In this document: in pieces, positions 35,214 to 44,466 of the stretch
How positions within the stretch are numbered: position 1 is the stretch's first letter
Layout of the letters: the number at the start of each line of letters is the position of its first letter
From: G965197005 sp965197005
GTDB lineage: Bacteria > Pseudomonadota > Gammaproteobacteria > Pseudomonadales > Oceanobacteraceae
Length of the DNA stretch: 64,000 bases
Direction: 5' to 3'
Assembly (NCBI GenBank): GCA_965197005.1
Contig: OZ239982.1
Coordinates: forward strand, 186,001-250,000
Position numbers and translations under genes: made by a program
Notes under the pieces: model-generated
Database searches by the model: none
Seen by the model: only the letters and a program-made list of their open reading frames with translations
Told to the model about the DNA's origin: nothing

Positions 35214-38200
35214 ATGTTAAAGCAATACCATATTGTTGTGCTGTTCTGTGTTTTTTCTTCTCTTAACTTACAGGCTGATGAAAGCTGTCTAGATGAAAGC
35301 TCGGTATATTCAGGGCTTGCGGGTATCTCTAACCCCAGCACCCAAGATATTATGCGCCTTGGGCAACTAGGTGGAAACCTGTGCCCCACAAAGCCACAGC
35401 CCCAAGCTGATATTTCCAGTCGTTCTGCTAATTCAACTGTTTACGATGATACGGTAGAGCAAAACCAGCAGTTTGGTGAAGCGATGGAACTTTGGAATAA
35501 GCATCATTACAAACAGGCTTATAACAAACTTGATGCCTACACTCGCTCTCACCCCAATGGTTTATGGACAGCCGAAGCCAAGTTACATATGGGTTGTGAT
35601 GCCCGTTTTAATGGGCGTTATCGTGAGTCTGACAAGCATTTTAGCGAGATTATTAAAACCTATTCAAATAACCAAGACTTTGGCTCTAAACGCATTGTCA
35701 ATAAAGCCAGAAGCCGCCTAGCGGTACAACGTATATTAGAAAACAACCCTCAAGGGGCAAAACAAGAATTTGCCAAACTGTTAGAAAGCACTAAAGACTG
35801 GCGTTTAAAAACCTACGCACAACACTGGCTACAGCGCATTAACAAGATGGAGCATCAAGCACAAGGGTTAGCAGATTGCGGTTATAAAGCCCTTGAGCAA
35901 GTGTTATTAAAACAGGGTAAAACTCTGAAATTGCCTAAAAATAAAGCCATTACGAAAGAAACTAAGGGGCAGACCTTAGCCGAGCTTCAAAGCTTGGCAA
36001 AGCAACATGGTCTTAAATTACAACCCCTTAAAGCCAGTATTAAAGACCTTGCCTTATTCCCCACGCCCTTTATTGTGCAAATTGATCGCAGTTACAGCGG
36101 TGGTGCAGGTCATTATTGGTTAGTCGAAAAGGTTAAAAATAAGCAAGTACAAATTTACGATGCCCAAAGTGCGCGCCGTTTTACCCAAAGCACCCAAGAG
36201 TTTGCCAAAGAATGGCAAGGCTATGCCTTAGTTTTTGATACCCAAAACACATGGCAAAACCTTGCGTTAACCCAACAGCAGGCTGAAGAAGTGATGGGTG
36301 GTTGTTGTGGCATACAAAGGCCAGAAATAGGATTGGGTCGACCAACAGGCAATCTAGGAGGAGTGTTTTCTAACGGAGCTTTGGCTGAAGAGGGTGGGCT
36401 AGATGAGTGCTCAGGCTCAGGCAAAGGTTGCCCCACTTGGTCGGTTAATCCTAAAAATATGAATATTTATATCACCGATACGCCCCTTTGGTATCAACCC
36501 GCCTATGGACCAGAGGTTAAAATAAAACTCAGCTACAATTCTCAATCGGCCTTAGCTAGAAATGAAATTTTTGCAGGTAAATGGAGTTTTAACTATGGCA
36601 GCTACATTGTTGAAGACCCAGGCGGCTCGGCCACCGTATTTATGCCTGATGGTGGCAGAATTAGCTTTCCCTCTGATGGTAAGGGCGGGTTTAGCCAAGC
36701 CTATAATGTGGTGGCGAAATTGGTTAAAAAATCCGCCATGCACTATGAGCTAACACTTAAAAACAATCAAATCTACGTGTATAGCCAACCCCAAGGTACC
36801 AACTCACAGCAAGTATTTTTAACTAAGCTTAAAGATGCCCAAGGCCATAGCCTAAGCTTTCATTACAACTCAAAGGTACAGCTTATTAGTATTGAAGATG
36901 CCCAAGGTCGCCATACTCGCTTAACCTACAATCAAGACGGCTTTGTCACCCAAGCCACCGACCCTTTTGGGCGTAGTGCTTACTTTGATTATAGCCAAGA
37001 TGCAAAAAGCAGCCGTAAACTAACCAGTATTACCGATATGGGCGGCTTTAAAAGTGAGCTTAGCTATGATGAAAACCTATACCCTAAAACCATTAAAAAA
37101 CCTTATGGGGTATGGACGTTTAGAGTAGATAATCCTGATGCATATTACAGTGTTACTATCACTGACCCCAAAGGTCATACACAAATGTACAGCTATAGAC
37201 TAAATTCTAATATATCTTGGTATGTTAGCCCTAAAAATTATATTGATAATGGCTCAAAAATATATGTAACTCATGAGTGGCATTACAATAGTCGAGGAGA
37301 AGCTGCAAAAACAGCATTTTTTAAAAAAAGTTCCAATCTTTATGGGCAGCAATTTTCCTATAATTCTCAAGGTCGCATGACCAGCAGAATTGATGAACTT
37401 GGTGTTAAAACGAGTTATGTTTACAATCAATTTGGACAAAAAATACAAATTAAGAAAAACAACAAACTCGTTCAATCTTTTACCTATCTTTCTCCCGATA
37501 AAGATGTAATCAGCAGCATTAAAGACTATGTGGGGGAGAATCAAACAAGGCTCACCGAGTTTACTTACGACAGCTATAACAACCTCACTAAAAAATCCAT
37601 TAGTGTGATTGAAAAGCCAGAAAGCGGCAAACGAGAATGGACGTATCAATATAATGCCAACCACCAACTTATTAAGGTTGATGGCCCCAGAGAAGACGTA
37701 GCCGATATCAGCACCCTTAGTTATTACAGTTGCACAGGTAGCAGCAACTTGGCTGATTGTGGGCAACTGCATACCAGTACCAATGCCCTAGGGCACGTTA
37801 CCACCTATGCCAATTACCATGCTTCGGGCAAACCACAGCAAATAACCGACCCTAATGGTCTTATTACTCGTTATTACTATGATTTATTAGGGCGTGTGAT
37901 TCGTAGCGAGCAAACCGATGGTAACAGCAAGCGAACCATTGGTTATCAATACGCAGGGGTTATGAATCGTGTAAGCCAAGTTAATCTACCCAATGGCGAG
38001 CAACTTAACTATGAATACAACAGTGATAAACAATTGATTAAATTGACCAATAATCACGGAGATGTTCTAGAATTAGTACGCGATAAAAACGGCAATATTA
38101 CTCAGCGTAATCTCAAAGATTCCAATGGTCAGCTAGTTAAAACAGCAAAGTTTGTATATAATCTTTATGATCAGATATATCAAAAAATAGATTCTAAAGA

Positions 38201-41045
38201 AAATATCACTACTTTTTGGCATTACAAAAATGGCAAGATAAGTGGTATTTCAGTTCCTAATGTACCTAAATCTGGAACAACTGAGGGGTATGGTGTAAAC
38301 CTTGATAAACAGGGGCACCCTAAAATATTACATCCAAATAGCAGTCGTAATCAGGCTATAAAGCTTGATCATAATCATGTTGGTATACTCAATAGCATCA
38401 TTGATCAAAAAGACCTTAAAACCAGTTATAAATACAACGGTTTTGGTGAGCGTATAGAACGTATTAGTCCAGATACAGGCACAACCACCTACGGTTACGA
38501 TAAAGCAGGTAATCAAATTCGCATACAAAATGCATTAGGTGTGACCACCCAGCTTAAATACGATGCGCTTAATCGCCTTATACAGGTTATACGCACGCCT
38601 AATCCTGAAGATAAAGATAACCAAAAAACCGAGCAAACAGATTACAGTTGGGATAGCAATAAAAAAGGCTATTTAAACCAAATTCACTTTGCTACAGGCT
38701 CTACAACCTATCAATACAATGGCTTTGGCGAGCTAATACAACAGACTCAAACTACCAATGGTAAAACCTATACCACCCAATACCACTACAACGATAAAGG
38801 CGAATTAATTGGGCAAGACTACCCATCAGCCAATGGTATACAGGGTGCAAAGGTACGTTATACCTACCAAACAGGGCGCATCAGTAAGATTGATTTATTG
38901 CACCAAGGTAACACTCTGAGTTTAGCCAGCAACATTGAGTATTTCCCCTTCTCAGGCATTAAATCCTATCAACAGGGCAATGGCATTCAATACCAACAAC
39001 AGCGTGATCAAGATGGATTAATTACGGCTTATCAATACACAGGTAGGCAGCACTCAGATTGGGCAAAATATTCCTATAATGCGAGATCACAAATTGAGCA
39101 GATACAAACATCAGATACAATCAATCGCTTCCAATACACATATAATAGATTGGTTTCTTATGATACAGGATATCAAAAGGCATTTTACTATTTTTTACGT
39201 CATGGACGTTGGGGAGATTTAGAAGATAGAAAACAAGAGTCTATATACAATAAAAAGGACCCTCAAAAAACATATTCAAACTCAGATGTTTTTTTTAGGC
39301 ATTTTGGTTACGAGCCCAATAGTCACGCTTTAATAAGTTATACATATAGTTATTATGGCGGCGGTTCACTGACGCGCGATAAAATGGGTAATTTGCTTAA
39401 ATATAAGAATGAAGTTAATTATTCTTATAACCTGGCCAATCAGCTAAATCATGTTGATAGAGTACTTTATCTTTCTCAGCGCAATGACCATGAGATACGT
39501 TATTCTGCTGATTATACTTACCACCCGTATGGATATCGTATTGAAAAATCAGGTGCACTACTATTTGATGTAAAACGAACTCAAAAGCAAATATTGCAGT
39601 TAACGAGCCAGTATAAAAAAACTGAATATAATCTAAACCAGAAGAAGGTTGAACACCAAAAAAAGCAAACTGAGTACTACGCCAAGAAAAAAGATCAATC
39701 AAATGTAAAGTATTACATTACCAATACTCAAGAAGAACTTAAAACTAATATAAAACGTCAACCTGAAATACGCCAAAAGTTACGGCAGTTAAGGGAAAAG
39801 CAGGCCCGATTAAATGATAAAATCAATCAAATTGAGCAGCATAAACTTATGGCAAAAAAATCGGCTACTCAAGCAATACAAAATAAAGCCCAATGGGAAA
39901 AGCAAAAAGTAGCGGCTAACAAAGCCTATAACGATGCTAAAGGTTGGGATAAAGTTACTACTTGGTTTAAGTTGCAAAGCATTAACATCAAAAAAATAAG
40001 CATCATATGGAATGTAAAGAGGAGCAATAGAAAACTCTCACGGGTAAACAAAGACCTGAGCCGTGTTTTAGACAAACGCTCAGCAGTAATAACCGATATA
40101 AAAACAGAGGAAGAAGAACTTGCGAGACAAGCTTATCTGGAGAAGCGACTTTCTGAATTTCAACAAGAATTAAATAAAATACATTTAGAGCTAACCAAGA
40201 TCCAAGCAGCAATAAAACAAGCTAAGCTTATCGTAGAGCAAACACAAAAAGAGCTAAAACGAGTAGGGAAAGAACTGGCTGATTCTCGAAAAAACAAACA
40301 ACCCAAAACTATCCATAGCTTATACGGCGGCAACCGCAGCCATAATCAATACTGGCCCATTAGCCAGATTACTTATGAGGGCAATAAAACCCACAGCCAG
40401 CAGTATATCTATTTACACGGCCGCCCTATTGCATTACTACAAACCAAGGCGACAGGACAAAGCGATATTTACTACTACCAAAACAACCACTTAAATGCGC
40501 CATTAAAACTCACAGATAAAAACCAAAACAGCGTTTGGCAAGCCGAACAAAAAGGGTTTGAGTTTGTAGTAAACAAGCAAGATGTGGTGCAACCCTTGCG
40601 TTTTGTGGGGCAAGTTGAAGATACAGAAACAGGTTTTTACTATAACTATCACCGCTATTATAATCCTAAGATAGGGCGCTATACCCAACCTGATCCCATT
40701 GGCTTAGCAGGTGGATTTAATCCGTATGTGTATGCAAGCAATAATCCGATTATGAAGGTGGATCCTAGTGGGTTATTAGAGATAAATCCTGGAGATCACT
40801 TAGCATTTCCTCCAGAACATAACTGCGCCTTTGCACTTGATTGTGCCAAAAAATTCCGTGATAAATATCTTAATGAGAATCCTATTATTAAGCCTATAGA
40901 TTACCTTATTAATGAAGAAGTTTGGCAAATTAAATGTGGACATATGAACAGTTGTGCTTGTAAAGGTGGGGCTGCGATGGGGTTAGTTTGCGAATTTCCT
41001 GATGGTTGGCCAGAGCCTAAAAAAGAGGAATCATGTGATGAATAG
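35214..41045 (+). CDS. full-length Rhs/YD-repeat polymorphic toxin with C39-like domain and coiled-coil insertion
   Basis: A 1943-residue protein. It has a Sec signal peptide (about 1-21), helical repeats (about 85-215), and a peptidase C39-like domain (about 218-345) with Cys222 (ADCGYKALEQV), His300 (GAGHYWLVEKV) and Asp316 (IYDAQS). MGGCCG follows at 361-366. A DUF6531-type entry and many YD repeats (about 420-1440) form the Rhs cocoon. A highly charged coiled coil of about 245 residues (about 1450-1695) interrupts it. The hyperconserved core (LHGRPIALLQTKATGQSDIY to NPIMKVDPSG) ends near 1850, followed by a 92-residue Cys-rich tip that I do not recognise. There is no PAAR or VgrG, so export is probably by Sec and a further step. 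The stop overlaps the Sel1-repeat gene. Confidence 0.92.
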   Translation: MLKQYHIVVLFCVFSSLNLQADESCLDESSVYSGLAGISNPSTQDIMRLGQLGGNLCPTKPQPQADISSRSANSTVYDDTVEQNQQFGEAMELWNKHHYKQAYNKLDAYTRSHPNGLWTAEAKLHMGCDARFNGRYRESDKHFSEIIKTYSNNQDFGSKRIVNKARSRLAVQRILENNPQGAKQEFAKLLESTKDWRLKTYAQHWLQRINKMEHQAQGLADCGYKALEQVLLKQGKTLKLPKNKAITKETKGQTLAELQSLAKQHGLKLQPLKASIKDLALFPTPFIVQIDRSYSGGAGHYWLVEKVKNKQVQIYDAQSARRFTQSTQEFAKEWQGYALVFDTQNTWQNLALTQQQAEEVMGGCCGIQRPEIGLGRPTGNLGGVFSNGALAEEGGLDECSGSGKGCPTWSVNPKNMNIYITDTPLWYQPAYGPEVKIKLSYNSQSALARNEIFAGKWSFNYGSYIVEDPGGSATVFMPDGGRISFPSDGKGGFSQAYNVVAKLVKKSAMHYELTLKNNQIYVYSQPQGTNSQQVFLTKLKDAQGHSLSFHYNSKVQLISIEDAQGRHTRLTYNQDGFVTQATDPFGRSAYFDYSQDAKSSRKLTSITDMGGFKSELSYDENLYPKTIKKPYGVWTFRVDNPDAYYSVTITDPKGHTQMYSYRLNSNISWYVSPKNYIDNGSKIYVTHEWHYNSRGEAAKTAFFKKSSNLYGQQFSYNSQGRMTSRIDELGVKTSYVYNQFGQKIQIKKNNKLVQSFTYLSPDKDVISSIKDYVGENQTRLTEFTYDSYNNLTKKSISVIEKPESGKREWTYQYNANHQLIKVDGPREDVADISTLSYYSCTGSSNLADCGQLHTSTNALGHVTTYANYHASGKPQQITDPNGLITRYYYDLLGRVIRSEQTDGNSKRTIGYQYAGVMNRVSQVNLPNGEQLNYEYNSDKQLIKLTNNHGDVLELVRDKNGNITQRNLKDSNGQLVKTAKFVYNLYDQIYQKIDSKENITTFWHYKNGKISGISVPNVPKSGTTEGYGVNLDKQGHPKILHPNSSRNQAIKLDHNHVGILNSIIDQKDLKTSYKYNGFGERIERISPDTGTTTYGYDKAGNQIRIQNALGVTTQLKYDALNRLIQVIRTPNPEDKDNQKTEQTDYSWDSNKKGYLNQIHFATGSTTYQYNGFGELIQQTQTTNGKTYTTQYHYNDKGELIGQDYPSANGIQGAKVRYTYQTGRISKIDLLHQGNTLSLASNIEYFPFSGIKSYQQGNGIQYQQQRDQDGLITAYQYTGRQHSDWAKYSYNARSQIEQIQTSDTINRFQYTYNRLVSYDTGYQKAFYYFLRHGRWGDLEDRKQESIYNKKDPQKTYSNSDVFFRHFGYEPNSHALISYTYSYYGGGSLTRDKMGNLLKYKNEVNYSYNLANQLNHVDRVLYLSQRNDHEIRYSADYTYHPYGYRIEKSGALLFDVKRTQKQILQLTSQYKKTEYNLNQKKVEHQKKQTEYYAKKKDQSNVKYYITNTQEELKTNIKRQPEIRQKLRQLREKQARLNDKINQIEQHKLMAKKSATQAIQNKAQWEKQKVAANKAYNDAKGWDKVTTWFKLQSINIKKISIIWNVKRSNRKLSRVNKDLSRVLDKRSAVITDIKTEEEELARQAYLEKRLSEFQQELNKIHLELTKIQAAIKQAKLIVEQTQKELKRVGKELADSRKNKQPKTIHSLYGGNRSHNQYWPISQITYEGNKTHSQQYIYLHGRPIALLQTKATGQSDIYYYQNNHLNAPLKLTDKNQNSVWQAEQKGFEFVVNKQDVVQPLRFVGQVEDTETGFYYNYHRYYNPKIGRYTQPDPIGLAGGFNPYVYASNNPIMKVDPSGLLEINPGDHLAFPPEHNCAFALDCAKKFRDKYLNENPIIKPIDYLINEEVWQIKCGHMNSCACKGGAAMGLVCEFPDGWPEPKKEESCDE

Positions 41046-41739
41046 TCGTAAACAAATATATATATTTATTATTTTTTTATTTTATGCAAATCAGTGTTTT
41101 TCAGATATTGAATCAAACGGGAATTTATATAATGAAGGCGTTAAATACTGGTTTGGTAATGGAGGAAAAGTAGATAAGAAAAAAGCCTGTGATCTTTTTT
41201 ATCAGTCGGCAGTTAATGGTTATGTACTGGCTCAATATAATTATGCAAACTGTCTTAGGAAGGGTGAAGGTAGGTTAAAAGATGTTGAAGCATCTATTAA
41301 ATGGTATAAAAAAGCGGCAGATAAGGGAGATTCATCAGCAATGTCGGCTCTTGCTGGCGTGTATATTTTTGAATATAAAAAAGAAAAAAAAGGTAAAGAA
41401 ATATACTATCTTCTGACTCAAGCCATACAGAGTAAAAATGAATATGCTGAATTTTTAATGGGTTATATTTATCATAAAGGAATTTATGTCGAAAAGAATG
41501 AGAACAGGTCGCTTTCTTTCTACGTTGAAGCATCAAATAAAGGGCATGTGTTAAGTCAAGCTGCTTTATCTGAAATTTACAAATGTGGGCTCAATGGTCA
41601 AAAAATAAATTATGAAAAGCATAAATACTGGAAAAGTGTCTTTGATTTTAACGTGAAGATTAAAAAAAATAATTTAGTCTATGATGAAGTGATTGATTAT
41701 CTAAAAAATAAAGAGTTTATTGATATTGTTAGAAATTAA
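41038..41739 (+). CDS. Sel1-repeat protein, candidate immunity protein of the full-length Rhs tip
   Basis: A 233-residue exported protein with a signal peptide (IFIIFLFYANQCFS). Sel1-like repeats at about 25-200 include YNEGVKYWFGNGGKVDKKKA, AQYNYANCLRKGEGRLKDVE and AEFLMGYIYHKGIYVEKNEN. The ATG at 41038 lies inside the last codons of rhs and has AGAGGA 8 nt upstream; an earlier in-frame ATG at 41002 would hide the signal peptide. Overlap with the toxin gene is typical for immunity genes, and a periplasmic location suggests the tip acts in the envelope. Immunity is inferred from position. Confidence 0.75.
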   Translation: MNSRKQIYIFIIFLFYANQCFSDIESNGNLYNEGVKYWFGNGGKVDKKKACDLFYQSAVNGYVLAQYNYANCLRKGEGRLKDVEASIKWYKKAADKGDSSAMSALAGVYIFEYKKEKKGKEIYYLLTQAIQSKNEYAEFLMGYIYHKGIYVEKNENRSLSFYVEASNKGHVLSQAALSEIYKCGLNGQKINYEKHKYWKSVFDFNVKIKKNNLVYDEVIDYLKNKEFIDIVRN

Positions 41740-41925
41740 AAATAAATAAGACAGGTACAGTAAAATATAGATCACTAATATCGCCCTATTGCATTACTAC
41801 AAACCAAGGCAACAGGACAAAGCGATATTTACTACTACCAAAACAACCACCTAAATGCACCATTAAAACTCACAGACAAAAACCAGCACAGCGTTTGGCA
41901 AGCTGAACAAAAAGGGTTTGAGTTT

Positions 41926-42507
41926 GTGGTGCATCAGCAAAACGTGGTGCAGCCCTTGCGTTTTGTGGGGCAAGTTGAAGATACAGAAACAGGTTTTTAC
42001 TATAACTATCACCGCTATTATAATCCTAAGATAGGGCGCTATACCCAACCTGATCCCATTGGCTTGGCAGGTGGAATTAATCCGTATGTGTATGCGGATA
42101 ATAATCCGATTATGAAGGTGGATCCTAGTGGGTTTTCGCCGCTTGATGCGATAAGAATTAATAATGTCATTAAAAGCACTATTCGCGATATGACTAAAAA
42201 CGGTAAACGAACAAGTCCTTGGTATAATAATGCAGTAAGAAATTTAGCTGGATTTCCAAATGGACCAGTTCCTTATAATTCTGAAAAATTTGGACATTAT
42301 CTTCAATGCTACGAACAAGTTGATGAGATTAATAAAGTATTAGAAAGTTTAAAAAGCGATGGACTTCTTGATGATAATTGGACTTTCCGTCGTATGGATA
42401 AGTATTATGGTATTTGGGGTATTAAATATGGTCATTCTACAGGAGAGGCTCAGTCTGATAATCCGAGTGACCCTATTATCAGATATGATCCATTTAATGG
42501 AAAATAA
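41926..42507 (+). CDS. orphan rhs cassette 1: Rhs core fragment plus unrecognised tip
   Basis: Homology to the full rhs gene begins at about 41782 (RPIALLQTKATGQSDIYYYQ) and is nearly exact at DNA level to VDPSG at about 42132. The rhs frame is closed by TAA at 41776-41778 and no promoter or Shine-Dalgarno sequence is evident. The stated start is a GTG within the core, so this is probably a silent 3' fragment. The new tip (about 125 residues, SPLDAIRINNVIKSTIRDMT to IIRYDPFNGK) ends with YGIWGIKYGHSTGEAQ; its toxin family is unknown. The candidate immunity gene begins 6 nt after the stop. Confidence 0.75.
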   Translation: MVHQQNVVQPLRFVGQVEDTETGFYYNYHRYYNPKIGRYTQPDPIGLAGGINPYVYADNNPIMKVDPSGFSPLDAIRINNVIKSTIRDMTKNGKRTSPWYNNAVRNLAGFPNGPVPYNSEKFGHYLQCYEQVDEINKVLESLKSDGLLDDNWTFRRMDKYYGIWGIKYGHSTGEAQSDNPSDPIIRYDPFNGK

Positions 42508-42513
42508 GAAAGT

Positions 42514-43233
42514 ATGAAGCGTTTTTTTGCTATTTTTTTGATTTTAGCTTTGGTCTTAATTGTCTATATAAGAATTGGTGTATCAAAAGAAGATAGCTTG
42601 TATAAATATCATGGTTGCGTGTCTACACTGGATAAAAAGCCTATTAAAAATGCAACTATTTATTATCAGTTTAAAGAAGAAATAATAACAGATATCATAG
42701 ATCAAAATGGTTGCTACTTAATTAATAGTGATAATGGTTCACCGTTGAGTGCAATGGTAGAAAAAGATGGTTATGAGTTTTATTTTTCTGGTGATGATTT
42801 AAATCATATCAACCCTAATAATTTTATTGGATGGAAGGTAAGAAGTGAATTAATTGTTTATGGAAAAAAAGTTAGTTTTATATTGATGAACGATACTGAT
42901 GTAATAGATTTGACAAGTTATATAAATATTAAAATAAATCTGATTAAAAAAAATAAACTAAAAGTGTCTTTGATGGGTGGCTCTGTATTAATGAGTGATG
43001 CTAATTATCCCGGATTTGCACCTAATACAGATTATGTTGAAAGTCTTGTCTTTGATTCATCTAAAGGTTTTGAAGGTAAAATTTATTTTAAACTTCTTAA
43101 TCCTAAAAAATGGGGCTGGTTGAAATTTCGTTATATGCCTAATACATATAAAGGACAGATTTTTGAGGTTAAAGAATGGGTAATTAATGCAAGTAATGGT
43201 CGGTGGCTAATGTATCCAAAATCTGGGGCTTAA
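42514..43233 (+). CDS. membrane-anchored candidate immunity protein, carboxypeptidase-regulatory-like domain
   Basis: A 239-residue protein with one N-terminal signal anchor (FFAIFLILALVLIVYIRIGV). The next ~60 residues (GCVSTLDKKPIKNATIYYQF, then IIDQNGCYLINSDNG) resemble a CarboxypepD_reg/Ig-like beta-sandwich. The remainder is beta-rich and unknown. It lies 6 nt after cassette 1's tip, so I take it as immunity by position. Its stop codon falls exactly where the Rhs homology of cassette 2 begins (GCTTAAATGC), so its C-terminus may have been set by the recombination that joined the two. Confidence 0.6.
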   Translation: MKRFFAIFLILALVLIVYIRIGVSKEDSLYKYHGCVSTLDKKPIKNATIYYQFKEEIITDIIDQNGCYLINSDNGSPLSAMVEKDGYEFYFSGDDLNHINPNNFIGWKVRSELIVYGKKVSFILMNDTDVIDLTSYINIKINLIKKNKLKVSLMGGSVLMSDANYPGFAPNTDYVESLVFDSSKGFEGKIYFKLLNPKKWGWLKFRYMPNTYKGQIFEVKEWVINASNGRWLMYPKSGA

Positions 43234-43877
43234 ATGCACCGCTAAAACTCACAGATAAAAACCAAAACAGCGTTTGGCAAGCTGAACAAAAAGGGTTTGA
43301 GTTTGTGGTGCATCAGCAAGATGTGGTGCAACCCTTGCGTTTTGTGGGGCAAGTTGAAGATACAGAAACAGGTTTTTACTATAACTATCACCGCTATTAT
43401 AATCCTAAGATAGGGCGCTATACCCAACCTGATCCCATTGGCTTGGCAGGTGGAATTAATCCGTATGTGTATGCGGATAATAATCCGATTATGAATGTGG
43501 ATCCTAGTGGGCAAAATGCTATTCGAGCTATACAGATGTCTTTTGTAGCTGGTCAGCGGATTGGAAGAGGAATTAATTACGGAGTTCATGCGCTCACAGG
43601 TTCAACTCTCGGAGCATTATTGTATGATGTACTTCATAATGAGTCTGAGAAACAAAATGAAAAAAGACCTAAAAATTGTCCTTCAGGAACTCAAGATATT
43701 GACAAAGTAAAAAGTAAATATAACTGGGATAAGGATAAGCTTCATGGAATTAAAGATGCTGCTCATGGAGGAATGGGAACTGGAAAATCTTGGACAGGAG
43801 TTGCTCCAGACGGTACGGTTGGTATCAATGAAGGTGGTGAATGGTCACCTCAAGGACACTGGGAGGATTTATTATGA
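43203..43877 (+). CDS. orphan rhs cassette 2: Rhs core fragment plus BECR-like RNase-type tip
   Basis: Rhs homology begins at about 43229 (NAPLKLTDKNQ) and runs to VDPSG near 43509. The frame is open a little upstream inside the preceding gene, with a GTG at 43203. The tip (about 120 residues) ends with HGIKDAAHGGMGTGKSWTGV and then APDGTVGINEGGEWSPQGHW, a pattern that I associate with C-terminal nuclease domains of polymorphic toxins (BECR-fold RNases); that assignment is tentative. The stop overlaps the DUF4279 immunity gene by ATGA. Confidence 0.75.
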   Translation: MANVSKIWGLNAPLKLTDKNQNSVWQAEQKGFEFVVHQQDVVQPLRFVGQVEDTETGFYYNYHRYYNPKIGRYTQPDPIGLAGGINPYVYADNNPIMNVDPSGQNAIRAIQMSFVAGQRIGRGINYGVHALTGSTLGALLYDVLHNESEKQNEKRPKNCPSGTQDIDKVKSKYNWDKDKLHGIKDAAHGGMGTGKSWTGVAPDGTVGINEGGEWSPQGHWEDLL

Positions 43878-44293
43878 GTGGAAATTCCACTTTTAGACTG
43901 ACTTTTCATATTTCTCATCCGATTATACCTGCGGCTGAAATTGAGGAGGCTTTTGATTTGCCGATCAAATTTTCTCAATCAGTTGGTGAACAAAGAAAAA
44001 CTAAAAATGGCAAGGTTTTGGGTGGTAATTACAAGTTTACAAATGTTGGTTTTCGCCTACATGATTTGCCGTTGAACTTTGATGATATTTCGATAGATGT
44101 CTTGCTGAAAACTCAGTTAGAGAGATACGATACAGGTTATATTTCCTACCTTGTTGAATCTGGAGGAAGTTGTGATTTTTTACTAGGCATATTCTCTAGC
44201 GAGAATGTCATGTTTGAGCTTAGCCATGAAGTTATTAGTATGCTTTCCTCTGCAAAAGTCAGTGTTAAATACGATTTTTACGGTGGTGAATAA
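43874..44293 (+). CDS. DUF4279-family candidate immunity protein
   Basis: A 139-residue cytoplasmic protein starting at 43874, with GGGAGG 7 nt upstream and ATGA overlap with the tip-2 stop. It begins MSGNSTFRLTFHISHPIIPA and includes EIEEAFDLPIKFSQSVGEQR and GGNYKFTNVGFRLHD, the pattern of DUF4279 proteins often found beside polymorphic toxins. It lacks a signal peptide, which fits a cytosolic target such as RNA. An earlier in-frame ATG-like start at 43841 lies inside the toxin and is not used. Confidence 0.75.
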   Translation: MSGNSTFRLTFHISHPIIPAAEIEEAFDLPIKFSQSVGEQRKTKNGKVLGGNYKFTNVGFRLHDLPLNFDDISIDVLLKTQLERYDTGYISYLVESGGSCDFLLGIFSSENVMFELSHEVISMLSSAKVSVKYDFYGGE

Positions 44294-44326
44294 AAGCTGT
44301 TCCATTTACACCGCCCAAATAGAACA

Positions 44327-44357
44327 ACTAATCCAGACACCCAAAATAGACTCAAGG
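44327..44357 (+). repeat. cassette junction sequence, copy A (before cassette 3)
   Basis: Starts ACTAATCCAGACACCCAAAA and leads into rhs homology at AGGACAAAGC. It lies 33 nt after the DUF4279 stop. It carries TAG in the rhs frame just before the homology starts. The same sequence recurs at 45533, 48152 and 49263 but not in the full rhs gene. Confidence 0.85.
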
Positions 44358-44466
44358 ACAAAGCGATATTTACTACTACCAAAACAACCACTTAAATGCG
44401 CCACTAAAACTCACAGATAAAAACCAAAACAGCGTTTGGCAAGCTGAACAAAAAGGGTTTGAGTTT

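Noticed and set aside
35214..41045. Type VI secretion Rhs effector
   Set aside because: There is no PAAR domain, VgrG, Hcp or T6SS gene in the window, and the protein starts with a Sec signal peptide.
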